Shown here: in pieces, positions 53,605-62,421 of the stretch | How the letters are laid out: every line of letters begins with the position of its first letter | Numbering within the stretch: position 1 is the stretch's first letter | Source: Pseudomonas fluorescens NCIMB 11764 | Lineage (GTDB): Bacteria > Pseudomonadota > Gammaproteobacteria > Pseudomonadales > Pseudomonadaceae | Reading direction: 5' to 3' | Assembly (NCBI RefSeq): GCF_000293885.2 | Contig: NZ_CP010945.1 | Coordinates: forward strand, 3,368,001-3,432,000 | DNA length: 64,000 nt | The notes under the pieces: generated by a model | The model's input: only the letters and a program-made list of their open reading frames with translations | What the model was told of the DNA's origin: nothing | The model's database searches: none | Position numbers and translations under genes: made by a program

Positions 53605-54346
53605 GTTCTTCTCCCAGGTAGGCGGCCCGCACTTGCGGGTCGTTGCGCACTTGTTCGACGCTGCCGGTCAGCACCGTCTGACCGTAGACCAGCACAGTGA
53701 TACGGTCGGCGAGGGCGAAAACCGCGTCCATGTCATGTTCCACCAACAGGATTGCGTAGCGGCCCTTGAGGCTGTGCAGCAACTCGGTCATGCGCGCGGA
53801 TTCGTCGGCCCCCATCCCGGCCATAGGCTCGTCGAGCAATAGCACCGATGCTTCCTGAGCCAGTGCCAGTGCGATCTCCAGTTGCCGTCGTTCGCCATGG
53901 GAAAGCTCGTGGACCGGGTCTTGCGCGCGAGCGCCCAGGCCCACTTGCTGCAAGTAGCCCAGCGCCGGTTCCAGCAGGCGAGTGTCGCGGCTCAGCGGAC
54001 GCCACATGCCGAACGTCTTGCCGTCACGAGCGGCGATAGCCAGGGCGACGTTCTCCAGCAGGGTGAACTCGGTGTACAGCTGACTGACCTGGAATGCCCG
54101 CGCCAGTCCCAGGCGCGGCCGCTGCCAGGCTGGTACGCGGGTGATGTCCTGACCATTGAGATGGATCTGGCCATGGTCTGGGAAAACTTCCCCGGCGATC
54201 TGCGCGATCAGCGTGGATTTACCGGCGCCGTTCGGGCCGATGATGGCGTGCAACTCGCCTTCGGCCAGTTCAAGGCTGGCGCCGTTGGTGGCTTTCACCG
54301 CACCGAAGGCCTTGTGCAAATCCTGAATCGACAGTTTTGCGCTCAT
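53597..54346 (-). CDS. ABC transporter ATP-binding protein, LivG type
   Basis: The 249-residue ATPase has Walker A GPNGAGKST, signature LSHGERRQLEIA and Walker B VLLLDEPMAG. ATG 54346 was chosen because an upstream extension runs into the permease gene. It overlaps the permease stop as ATGA. With the LivF partner and two permeases it forms a branched-chain-amino-acid-type importer. Confidence 0.92.
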   Translation of the reverse strand: MSAKLSIQDLHKAFGAVKATNGASLELAEGELHAIIGPNGAGKSTLIAQIAGEVFPDHGQIHLNGQDITRVPAWQRPRLGLARAFQVSQLYTEFTLLENVALAIAARDGKTFGMWRPLSRDTRLLEPALGYLQQVGLGARAQDPVHELSHGERRQLEIALALAQEASVLLLDEPMAGMGADESARMTELLHSLKGRYAILLVEHDMDAVFALADRITVLVYGQTVLTGSVEQVRNDPQVRAAYLGEEHA

Positions 54347-55359
54347 GGGCGTGCCTCCACGGCGGTGTTCGATTTGACGGCAACCACGTTCTGTTTGCGC
54401 TGCAGCAAGCTCAGCAGCAGTCCGTAAACGCCTTTTTTGCCGAACAGCACCACCAGCAACAACAGCGGGCCGAAAATCAGCATCCAGTGTTCGGTCCACT
54501 GGCTCAGCACTTGTTCAAGGCCCAGGTAGGTGGCCGCGCCCAGCAGCGGGCCGAGCAGGGTGCCGACGCCGCCGAGGATCACCATCGCCATCAACTCGCC
54601 GGACTTGTGCCAGGCGCCCATGTCGGGGCTGACGAACAGCGCGTAGTTGGCCCACAGAATTCCCGCCAGGCCACCGCCGGTGCCCGCGATCACAAAGGCC
54701 GTCAGGCGATAGCGCAAGGGTTTGAGGCCCAGGCTGACGCTGCGCCGCTCGCTCTGCTTGAGCCCGCGTAGAACAAAACCGAAACGCGAATTGACCAGTC
54801 GCCGGCACAACAGCAACCAACCGGTCAGCAGCGCTACACACAGGTAGTAGAAGTGGTTGGCGTCGCCCAGGTCCAGTGCGCCGAGGGTATTGCGCTCGTT
54901 GAGCAGGATGCCGTCGTCACCGCCGTACAGCGACAGCGAGCCGAGCACGAAGTAGAGCATCTGGCCGAACGCGAGGGTGATCATGATGAACTGCACGCCG
55001 CTGGTACGCAGCGACAGATAACCCACCAGCAACGAAAGCAACGCACATACCAGCAGGGCCAGAGGCCACACCACCAGCGCGCTGTTGCTGCCTTCCCAGC
55101 CCCACAGCGGCATGCCTTGTGACGTGTGGAAGGCAACGATGCCGACGATGTAACCGCCCAGTCCGAAGAACGCCGCATGGCCAAAGCTGACCATGGCGCC
55201 GTAGCCGATCAGCAAGTCCAGGCTGATGGCCGCCATGCCGTAGATCGCAAGGCGGGTGAAGAAGCTGACCAGGTAGGGTTCGTGCAGCCAGTGGGCCAGC
55301 AGCGGCATGCAGGCGAAGGTCGCCAGGCACGCAAGGTCAATGATAAGGCGTGGTGACAT
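54343..55359 (-). CDS. ABC transporter permease, LivM type
   Basis: The 338-residue protein has about ten membrane segments and the LivM-family EAA loop (HAAFFGLGGYIVG in the N-terminal part, then GGVGTLLGPLLGAATYLGLE). ATG 55359 follows GAGGAG, better than the upstream ATG. It is 10 bp from the LivH-type gene. This transporter type often imports aromatic acids as well as branched-chain amino acids. Confidence 0.9.
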   Translation of the reverse strand: MSPRLIIDLACLATFACMPLLAHWLHEPYLVSFFTRLAIYGMAAISLDLLIGYGAMVSFGHAAFFGLGGYIVGIVAFHTSQGMPLWGWEGSNSALVVWPLALLVCALLSLLVGYLSLRTSGVQFIMITLAFGQMLYFVLGSLSLYGGDDGILLNERNTLGALDLGDANHFYYLCVALLTGWLLLCRRLVNSRFGFVLRGLKQSERRSVSLGLKPLRYRLTAFVIAGTGGGLAGILWANYALFVSPDMGAWHKSGELMAMVILGGVGTLLGPLLGAATYLGLEQVLSQWTEHWMLIFGPLLLLVVLFGKKGVYGLLLSLLQRKQNVVAVKSNTAVEARP

Positions 55360-55369
55360 AGCGTTCTCC

Positions 55370-56281
55370 TCAGGCACGGGCCGGCAGCAGGCCGCGCGGA
55401 CGCACCAGCAGCACCAGGGCCATGACGATGTAGGCGCTGGCGGAAATCAGCCCGGCGCTCAGGGTGCCGCTGGTTTCGCTGGGCAGCAGTTGGTCCAGCA
55501 GCGGCGGAATGTAGGCACGGCCCAGGCTGTCGACCATGCCGATCAGCAGGGCCCCGACCAGCGCACCGCGCACCGAACCGACACCGCCGACGACGATGAC
55601 CACGAAGGTAGTGATCAGGATCTTTTCGCCCATGCCGATTTCCACCGACAGCAGCGGTGCCGCCATGAAGCCGGCCAGGCCGCACAGTACGCAGCCGAAG
55701 ACGAACACCAGGGTGTACAGTCGAGCGATGTTGACGCCCAGCGCGCCGACCATTTCATGGTCGTCGGCACCGGCGCGAATCAGCATGCCGAGGCGCGTGT
55801 GGTTGATCAGCAGCCACATGCCGACCGCCACCACCAGCCCTGCGGCGATGAACAGCAGTCGGCTGACCGGGTACATCAATCCCGGCAGCACTTGGACAAA
55901 ACTGGAATACCACTCGGGCGTGGGCATCGCCGGTGGGCTGCGACCGAAGATCAGGGTCAGCAATTCGTTGCTGAAAAACACCACGGCCAGCGTCGCCAGC
56001 ACCTGATCCAGGTGATCGCGTTTGTAGAGGTGACGCATGATCGACGTTTCAATCAGCGCGCCATAGCAGGCCGAGCCGATCAGCGCGGCCAGGCCGCCCA
56101 GCCAGAACGAGCCGGTCGCCATGGCGGTGTAGGCGGCACAGAAGGCGCCGACCATGTAAAAGGCACCGTGGGCGAGGTTGATCACGCCCATGATGCCGAA
56201 AATCAGGGTCAGGCCCGAGGCCAGCAGAAACAGCAAGGCGCTGTATTGCAGGCCGTTGAGAATCTGTTCGAGCAATAACAT
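55370..56281 (-). CDS. ABC transporter permease, LivH type
   Basis: The 303-residue protein is the second permease, with the LivH motif GLTLIFGIMGVINLAHGAFY and GGVGSVRGALVGALLIG. The ATG at 56281 has AGGA well placed upstream; the ATG at 56296 lies too close to that site. It follows the solute-binding gene, separated by a hairpin at 56302-56325. Confidence 0.9.
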   Translation of the reverse strand: MLLLEQILNGLQYSALLFLLASGLTLIFGIMGVINLAHGAFYMVGAFCAAYTAMATGSFWLGGLAALIGSACYGALIETSIMRHLYKRDHLDQVLATLAVVFFSNELLTLIFGRSPPAMPTPEWYSSFVQVLPGLMYPVSRLLFIAAGLVVAVGMWLLINHTRLGMLIRAGADDHEMVGALGVNIARLYTLVFVFGCVLCGLAGFMAAPLLSVEIGMGEKILITTFVVIVVGGVGSVRGALVGALLIGMVDSLGRAYIPPLLDQLLPSETSGTLSAGLISASAYIVMALVLLVRPRGLLPARA

Positions 56282-56301
56282 GACTGCGTTCCTCATGAAA
56301 A

Positions 56302-56325
56302 CGCCCTGCAGGTTTCTGCAGGGCG
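56302..56325 (-). terminator. Hairpin between the binding-protein and LivH genes
   Basis: CGCCCTGCAG and CTGCAGGGCG form a 10-bp stem with a GTTT loop. With no T run it is more likely an attenuator or mRNA-stabilising element that allows more binding protein than permease. Confidence 0.55.
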
Positions 56326-56347
56326 AGGACGGGGGCTCAGGTGCCGG

Positions 56348-57508
56348 TCAGATCGAGCATTGAGCGGCGTAGCTGTCGACGTGGCGGGTCGCGAGCGTCT
56401 TGATCGGCACTTCGATCAGCTTGCCGTCGGCGCCGGCCTGTACTTGCAGCAGGTACCAGTCGATCACCGGGTGCTGGTTCTGGGCGAAGCTGAAGTCACC
56501 GCGAATGGAGTCGAACTTGACGTTCTTCATGGCCGAGCGGAAGGCCGCCTGGTCTTTCAGATTGCCCTGGGAGGTCTTCAGGGCGGCGCCGATCAGTCGT
56601 GCCGTGTCGTAGGTCTGGGCGGCATACACCGTCGGGGCGCGCTTGTATTTCTCGGTGAAGGCTTTGACGAAGGCCTGGTTGGCCGGGTTATCCGATTGCG
56701 GGTTCCACAGGGTGACGATGTTGGTGCCCTTGGCCACATCGCCGGTGGCGGCAAGCATGCGTTCATCCATGGAGAACACCGGCACCACCATTGGGATTTG
56801 CGCCGACAGGCCCGAACCGCCGTACTGCTTGGCGAAGTTGATGCCGCCGCCGCCCGGGTGAAACTGGAAGATCGCATCCGGCGCCAGCGCACGCACGCGC
56901 GCCAGTTCCACCGAGAAGTCGAGCTGGTTGAGCTTGGTGTAGATCTCGGTCACTTCGCCCTTGAAGGTGCGCTTGAAACCGGCCAGTGCGTCACGGCCGC
57001 CCTGATAGTTGGGCGCCAGAATCACCATCTTCTTGTAGCCCAGCTCGTTGGCGGCGACACCGGCCATCTCGTGGGGGGTGTCGTTCTGGTAGGAGGCGAC
57101 GAAGTAGTTGGCCATGCACTTTTCACCGGCCAGGGTCGAGGGCGCGGTGTTGTTGCTGACGTAGAAACCGTCCTTGGTGGCGGTGTTGATCACGGCCGCC
57201 AGCACGTTGGAAAAAATCACCCCGGTGTACAGCGAAATACCGTCCAGGCTCATGCGGTCGGCGATCTGCTTGGCCTTGGCCGGTTGCAGTCCGTCATCTT
57301 CCACAATGAGTTGCACCGGCACCCCGCCGAGCTTGCCGCCCTCCTGATCGATCGCCAGCTGGAAGCCGTCCCGCGAGTCTTCGCCCAGGTAGCCGGCGGG
57401 GGTGGAGAGGGTGGTGATGAAGCCGATTCGGACAGGCTCCACGGCCTGGGCAGCCGTCGCTGCACAGAGGGAGGTTGCCAGACATGCACGCAATACCAGG
57501 TTTTTCAT
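56348..57508 (-). CDS. ABC transporter substrate-binding protein, LivJ/amide type
   Basis: The 386-residue protein has a signal peptide (cleavage after about residue 22, ending AAQA) and the periplasmic ligand-binding fold of leucine/amide-binding proteins (PVRIGFITTLSTPAGYLGED start, YVSNNTAPSTLAGEKC). It captures the solute for the LivHMGF-type importer encoded after it. ATG 57508 gives a clean signal peptide. It lies 104 bp past antC, so it may be cotranscribed with antABC. The likely ligand is an aromatic acid, inferred from context. Confidence 0.87.
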   Translation of the reverse strand: MKNLVLRACLATSLCAATAAQAVEPVRIGFITTLSTPAGYLGEDSRDGFQLAIDQEGGKLGGVPVQLIVEDDGLQPAKAKQIADRMSLDGISLYTGVIFSNVLAAVINTATKDGFYVSNNTAPSTLAGEKCMANYFVASYQNDTPHEMAGVAANELGYKKMVILAPNYQGGRDALAGFKRTFKGEVTEIYTKLNQLDFSVELARVRALAPDAIFQFHPGGGGINFAKQYGGSGLSAQIPMVVPVFSMDERMLAATGDVAKGTNIVTLWNPQSDNPANQAFVKAFTEKYKRAPTVYAAQTYDTARLIGAALKTSQGNLKDQAAFRSAMKNVKFDSIRGDFSFAQNQHPVIDWYLLQVQAGADGKLIEVPIKTLATRHVDSYAAQCSI

Positions 57509-57612
57509 GAGGCGGCCTATGAAGTAGGTCGTGCCAACGCACGGTGGATATCGATGAGGGCAGTGATTCAGTGTTCGGTCGGGCCGATTGATTGTTGTTA
57601 TGGGGTGCCGTG

Positions 57613-58635
57613 TCAGCTGTTGCTCTCGGTGAACTTCTCCAGATAAAGGCGGCTTTGATCCAGGCCTTGCTGCTGTCGCCAGTCCTTGATCGACTCGACC
57701 ATCGGCGGCGGGCCGCACAGGTACAGGTCGAACGGCTGGTCGCGCAGCTCGGCCAACTCCAGGTGTTCGGCGATATAGCCGGTCTTGCCCGGCCAGTCGG
57801 GGTTGGGATTGCTGACCACGGGCGTGAAACGGAACCCGGGGATGCGTGCGGCATAGGCCTCGATGCGCGAAACCTCGCACAGGTCCGCAGCCTCGCGCAC
57901 GCCGTAGTACAGATGCACCGGATGGCCGCAGCCGTGCTGGTCGGCGATCTGGTCGAGCATGCCCAGGAACGCCGACAGCCCGGTGCCGCCGGCCACCATC
58001 ACCAGCGGGCGGTCGATATGACGCAAGTAGAAAGCACCCAGCGGTGCTTCCATGTGGATCACGTCACCGACCTGGCAACGATCGCGAACGTAATCGGTCA
58101 TCACGCCGCTGGGCAGCAAGCGAATGAGGAACTGCAGGTTGCTGCTGCCCGGCGCGCAGGCAAAGGAATACGAGCGCCGATGCTCGGTGCCCGGTACTTG
58201 CAGGCGCGCGTACTGGCCTGGCAGGTAGTCGAGCGCCGCACCCGCTGCACCGACTTCCACATGCACGATGGCGGTGGTCGGGGATACCTGTCGCACTTCG
58301 CTTACGGTGCCTTGCAGGCTGCTCGGGCCGCTGCTGCCGCAGAGACTGGAATCGAAGTCGAAGTAGAAGGCAGCGTCGGACTGCACACGCGTCTGGCAGG
58401 TCAGCACCTTGCGCTCGGCCAGGTCACTGGCCGACAGTGCTTCATCGTCCACATAGTCCTGAGTGTACTGCCCGGATTCGCAGCGGCCCTGGCAGGTCGC
58501 GCAAACCCCTTCGCGGCAGTCCAACGGAATCTTGATTCCGCTGCGCAGGGCCGCGTCGAGCAGGATTTCATTGTTCTGCACGTTGCAGAAGAGTGTTTTG
58601 CCATCGGCGAAACTGAAGGCGACCTTGTACGTCAT
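57613..58635 (-). CDS. antC: Anthranilate 1,2-dioxygenase reductase component
   Basis: The 340-residue protein has an N-terminal plant-type 2Fe-2S domain (CREGVCATCQGRCESG), then FAD- and NAD-binding domains (RRSYSFACAPGS, AGGTGLSAFLGMLDQIA, CGPPPMVESIKDW). The order is that of BenC/AntC class IB reductases. The position after antB and antA, which match anthranilate-type subunits, makes antC the best name. It passes electrons from NADH to AntAB. ATG 58635 was chosen over a longer frame overlapping antB. Confidence 0.88.
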   Translation of the reverse strand: MTYKVAFSFADGKTLFCNVQNNEILLDAALRSGIKIPLDCREGVCATCQGRCESGQYTQDYVDDEALSASDLAERKVLTCQTRVQSDAAFYFDFDSSLCGSSGPSSLQGTVSEVRQVSPTTAIVHVEVGAAGAALDYLPGQYARLQVPGTEHRRSYSFACAPGSSNLQFLIRLLPSGVMTDYVRDRCQVGDVIHMEAPLGAFYLRHIDRPLVMVAGGTGLSAFLGMLDQIADQHGCGHPVHLYYGVREAADLCEVSRIEAYAARIPGFRFTPVVSNPNPDWPGKTGYIAEHLELAELRDQPFDLYLCGPPPMVESIKDWRQQQGLDQSRLYLEKFTESNS

Positions 58636-58654
58636 GAGCGTTAATCCGCAGGGT

Positions 58655-59152
58655 TCAGAGATGGTAGAAATCGAGCACTGAGTTGATCGTGTCGTTGAGC
58701 AGCACTGCGTGTTTGCGGGCGATCTTCCAGCTCTCGCCGTCGGGGCGCAGGCGGTAGGTCGCGCGGCCGAAGAACTGCTCGGCGGTTTGCATGCGGTAGT
58801 ACAGGGTGCTCCAGTTGACCCGGACCTCCAGCTCATCATCCTGTAGCGGCGCGATTCGCACGTTGCTGATCAGGTGCAGGGTGCGCGGCATCGGGATGGT
58901 CGATGCCGCCTTGCCGGTGCGAATGCGGAACACCCGGTCTTCCAGGCCACCCCGGTTGGGGTAGTAGATCAGCGACATGCCTTTTTTCGGGTCGGTGGTG
59001 TAGACGTGCTCCGAATCCCATTGCGGCAGGTGGAATTCGCTGTCATCGCTGAACATGGCCAGGTAGGTGTCCCAGTCCTGGGCATCGCAAGCCTCGGCGT
59101 TGCGGTAGAGAAATTGCTCGACGCGGTATTGCAGTTGCGAATTCATGTTCAC
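58655..59152 (-). CDS. antB: Anthranilate 1,2-dioxygenase small subunit
   Basis: The 165-residue protein is the beta subunit. It has EQFLYRNAEACDAQDWDTYL, the SEHVYTTDPKKGMSLIYYPN region and the end NDTINSVLDFYHL, the same pattern as AntB/BenB. With AntA it forms the oxygenase. Its ATG overlaps the antA stop by four bases (ATGA), so synthesis is coupled. Confidence 0.9.
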   Translation of the reverse strand: MNMNSQLQYRVEQFLYRNAEACDAQDWDTYLAMFSDDSEFHLPQWDSEHVYTTDPKKGMSLIYYPNRGGLEDRVFRIRTGKAASTIPMPRTLHLISNVRIAPLQDDELEVRVNWSTLYYRMQTAEQFFGRATYRLRPDGESWKIARKHAVLLNDTINSVLDFYHL

Positions 59153-60552
59153 ACCTCACGCAGTTTCAACGGTTGTTGTTCGGCCGCCTTGCGCGCCAGG
59201 CCCTCCAGCAAAAAGCGCTGCCAGTTAGCGTGCTGGTTGACGTACAGGCCTTCATGGGTGAACTCGGTGCCCGTCAGCGCCGGGGCGATGCCAATGGTTT
59301 CGCTGTTGCGGGTAGCGCCTTCGACCCATTTGCCCTGGCCGCGGGAAATGTCGCTCCAGCGTTCCAGGCGAGCCTGGAAGCCACGCTGGGCTTCACGGAA
59401 CTCCACCAGGTCATCGGGGGTGCCCATGCCGGATACGTTGAAGAAGTCTTCGAACTGACGAATGCGGTTTTCCCGATCGGCGTCCGACTCGCCGACCACG
59501 CCCAGGCAGAAGCTGTTGATCTCGGTCTTGTTCCAGGCCAGCGGGCGGATGATGCGCAGCTGCGAGCTGATCTGGTCGAGGAAGAACATGCTCGGGTAGA
59601 CGTTCAGGTTACGCAGGCGGTGCATCATCCACTCGGCCTTGCCCTGGCCGTGTTCCTTGACCAGGCGCGGCATGATGGTGGCGTAGCCCGGGCGCACGGC
59701 AGGGTTGGGCATGTCGCTGAACAGAACGCTGTGGCCGTTGTTGAAAGCGAACCAGCCGTCGTCGGTTTCCTTGTCGCCGGCCCCCAGCTTGCTGTAGTCC
59801 AGGGTGTCGCTGGAATTCAGGCCTTTCTCGGCGTTGACCTGTTGGCGGTGCTGCACGGTGGCCACGTAGTTGTAGTGGACGGTGCTGACGTGGTAACCGT
59901 CCAGGCCGTTCTCGTTCTGCAATTTCCAGTTGCCGTCGTAGGTGTAGGCCGACTTGCCCGGCAGCACTTCGAGCTGGCCGGTAGGAGACTGCGCCACCAT
60001 CATGTCGAAGAACACCTTGGCGTCACCGAGGAAGTCTTCCAGGGTGTCGGTGCCCTCCACGTCGAGGCTGATGAACACGAAGCCGTTATAGCTTTCGATA
60101 CGGGCCTTTTTCAGGCCGCGGGTAGCCTTGTCGAAGCCTTCGGGGTATTCGCCCGGCGCCTTGACCTTTACCAGCCGGCCGTCGCTTTTGTAGCACCAGG
60201 CGTGGAAGGGGCACGTAAAAGTCGACTGGTTGCCCTTGCCAACGCGGGTAAGGGTGGTGCCACGGTGCTGGCAGGCGTTGATCAGGGCGTTCAGACGACC
60301 TTCACCGTCGCGGGTGATGATCAGCGGCTGGCGGCCGGCACGCATCGTCATGAAATCGTGATTATTGGCGATCTCGCTTTCGTGGCAGGCATAAATCCAG
60401 TTCTTCTCGAAAATCAGTTCCATTTCCAGATCGAACAATTCCGGGTCGGTAAACATATCGCGAGCGATGCGATAAACACCGTCTTCCGGACGGAAGTCCA
60501 GGCAACTTTCTATATAACTTTTCCACTGTTCGATACTTCGTGCAGTTGTCAT
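59149..60552 (-). CDS. antA: Anthranilate 1,2-dioxygenase large subunit
   Basis: The 467-residue protein has the Rieske ligands Cys94, His96, Cys114, His117 (ACQHRGTT, TCPFHAWCYKSDG) and the mononuclear iron site in GLDGYHVSTVHYNY (Asp218, His221, His226). The segment TRVGKGNQSTFTCPFHAWCY and the antB/antC order fit anthranilate 1,2-dioxygenase better than benzoate dioxygenase, though I could not run an alignment. It converts anthranilate to catechol with release of CO2 and ammonia. ATG 60552 has GAGGACTGGGAT upstream. The gene is the first of the long minus-strand run. Confidence 0.9.
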   Translation of the reverse strand: MTTARSIEQWKSYIESCLDFRPEDGVYRIARDMFTDPELFDLEMELIFEKNWIYACHESEIANNHDFMTMRAGRQPLIITRDGEGRLNALINACQHRGTTLTRVGKGNQSTFTCPFHAWCYKSDGRLVKVKAPGEYPEGFDKATRGLKKARIESYNGFVFISLDVEGTDTLEDFLGDAKVFFDMMVAQSPTGQLEVLPGKSAYTYDGNWKLQNENGLDGYHVSTVHYNYVATVQHRQQVNAEKGLNSSDTLDYSKLGAGDKETDDGWFAFNNGHSVLFSDMPNPAVRPGYATIMPRLVKEHGQGKAEWMMHRLRNLNVYPSMFFLDQISSQLRIIRPLAWNKTEINSFCLGVVGESDADRENRIRQFEDFFNVSGMGTPDDLVEFREAQRGFQARLERWSDISRGQGKWVEGATRNSETIGIAPALTGTEFTHEGLYVNQHANWQRFLLEGLARKAAEQQPLKLREV

Positions 60553-60911
60553 ATCCCAGTCCTCGGCCAATGGGCTAATTCACGCCTTCATTAAATGACG
60601 TGGCGATGGACAGGGTCTATCCGCTTATTAGTGGAAACCCATCCGGAAAATAAGCCTTGATCTTGGGTTGCTGGTGGTTTTATCCCGTAAACACTGGGTT
60701 GTGTCGCATATGAAGGCTGAGCAAACGGCTAATTGTCTTCCAGTAACGGGATAGCCGCTGGGGAACTTGTTGCGGCTTAATTTCAATCGAAGCACCACCA
60801 GAGTGTCTCGCTGCAGGTCACTGGAAACTGCCATTACTCATGGCCCTGGTTTTAACCAGAAGTGCCTTCTATTCATGTGTTGCTCTAAACGCGGCAGGGG
60901 GAAGAAATAAT
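60553..60911. promoter_or_regulatory. Divergent promoter region between antA and the porin gene
   Basis: This 359-bp gap separates antA (minus) from the porin (plus) and has no protein-like ORF. It contains an inverted repeat TATCCCGT (60681-60688) and ACGGGATA (60746-60753), and must carry two divergent promoters. It is the likely binding region of the AntR-like AraC protein encoded at 62422. The site assignment is tentative. Confidence 0.55.
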
Positions 60912-62162
60912 ATGTTGCATAAAACGTGGTTAGTTCGAGGGATTCAAACAGTTGGCTTGTTGACGCCAATACTGGCGCAGGCCGACGTGGTCTCTGACAG
61001 CCGGCTCACACTGGGTACCCGCAACTTTTACATCGATCGGGATTTCAAACAGGACAACCCACCCCATTCACGGGTGGGCAGTTGGACTCAGGGTTTCGAC
61101 CTGCGTTTCGCCTCCGGCTATACCGAAGGCCCGGTGCAGTTCGGCCTGGATGCCGAGGTGCAGTATGCCTACAGACTGGATGGCGGTGGCGGGCGCGGCG
61201 ATGACTCCATCATCCCTTACAGCCGGAGCCGTCAGGAGCAGGCCGATGAGTATGGCCGTGGCGGGGCGACGCTGAAAATGCGCTATTCGAAAACAGAGCT
61301 GAAAGTCGGTGAACTGCGGCCGTTACTGCCGGTGGTGATCATTGACGATTCACGCCAGTTGGTCACGACCTATCGCGGTGGTCTGCTCGAATCCAAGGAA
61401 ATCGACGGCCTGACATTGACCGCCGGGCGGCTGACGCAGATCGGTGCGCGTAACTCCTCCAACTACGAAAAACTGTACCTGCAGACCGGCTCGGGTGTGC
61501 GCCACGGCAGTGACGGGCTCAACCTTGCCGGTGCCAGTTATGCTTTCACTCCGTCGCTGACCGGTACTTACTTCTACGCGCAACTGGAAGACATCTACCA
61601 GCAGCACTACCTGGGCATCACCCATCTGGCAGACCTGGGCGACGGCTATGCGCTGAAGACTGATCTGCGTTACTTCAACAACAGCGAAGACGGCGACGCT
61701 CTCTACGGCGACATTGACAACCGTTCCTATGGCGCCATGACATCGCTGAAAAAGGGCGGTCACCGATTCGGCGTGGGATACCAGCGCATGCTCGGCGACA
61801 GCAACTTCCCGACACTGGGCGGTTATGTGCCGCAACCGTTCCTGGTGAACTGGTCGCGGGTGGCGTTCATCAAGCCCAACGAAAAATCCTGGCAACTGCG
61901 TTATGACTACGACTTTGCCGCCATGGGTCTGCCGGGCCTGAGTTTCATGACCCGATACTTGAAAGGCAGTTCGGTGGACCGCGGTGACAACCTCAGCCAG
62001 GCAGCGGAGCAGGAGCGCAACCTGGTGCTGTCTTACGTGGTGCAAAGCGGTCCGCTCAAAGGCGTGGGCGTGGAGGCCGGCAACGTCGTCGCCAAATTCA
62101 GCCACGGCAATGACTGGGTGGAAAACCGCCTGATCACGACTTACACCTGGAAATTTTGGTAA
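60912..62162 (+). CDS. OprD-family outer-membrane porin
   Basis: The 416-residue protein has a signal peptide (about 1-23, ending AQA before DVV) and a beta-barrel pattern ending in an aromatic residue (TTYTWKFW). Features of the OprD group are the early SDSRLTLGTRNFYIDRDFK, the KSMS-free loops, and LTLTAGRLTQIGARNSSNYE. It probably lets the aromatic substrate through the outer membrane. It has a GGGGGAAG ribosome site before ATG 60912 and is transcribed divergently from antA. Confidence 0.88.
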   Translation: MLHKTWLVRGIQTVGLLTPILAQADVVSDSRLTLGTRNFYIDRDFKQDNPPHSRVGSWTQGFDLRFASGYTEGPVQFGLDAEVQYAYRLDGGGGRGDDSIIPYSRSRQEQADEYGRGGATLKMRYSKTELKVGELRPLLPVVIIDDSRQLVTTYRGGLLESKEIDGLTLTAGRLTQIGARNSSNYEKLYLQTGSGVRHGSDGLNLAGASYAFTPSLTGTYFYAQLEDIYQQHYLGITHLADLGDGYALKTDLRYFNNSEDGDALYGDIDNRSYGAMTSLKKGGHRFGVGYQRMLGDSNFPTLGGYVPQPFLVNWSRVAFIKPNEKSWQLRYDYDFAAMGLPGLSFMTRYLKGSSVDRGDNLSQAAEQERNLVLSYVVQSGPLKGVGVEAGNVVAKFSHGNDWVENRLITTYTWKFW

Positions 62163-62421
62163 CGTCCTGCCCTGAAATCGGACGCGGTTGCGCGCGGAAG
62201 TGACGCATCGGGTAGCGTTTTACCCATTGCGTCGACCGCTCTTGGCACCATCGCTGTGCGCGTCAAGGCCGCGCAACGCGTTCGATATCCAGATAGTTTC
62301 CGATTACTGGCCGAAAAGTGCGGATTTCGCCTGTTCGCACCGGCTGGGCATAGCCCTTGCAAATCCAATGAGAATACGCGCCGAAGAGCGTGTCGATGTT
62401 CATTGCCGTGGGTGCACCGTC

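Noticed and set aside
58655..60552. Naming the dioxygenase benABC instead of antABC
   Set aside because: The subunits look more like anthranilate dioxygenase in the segments I recognise, and no benD or catechol genes follow. The choice is not certain without an alignment.
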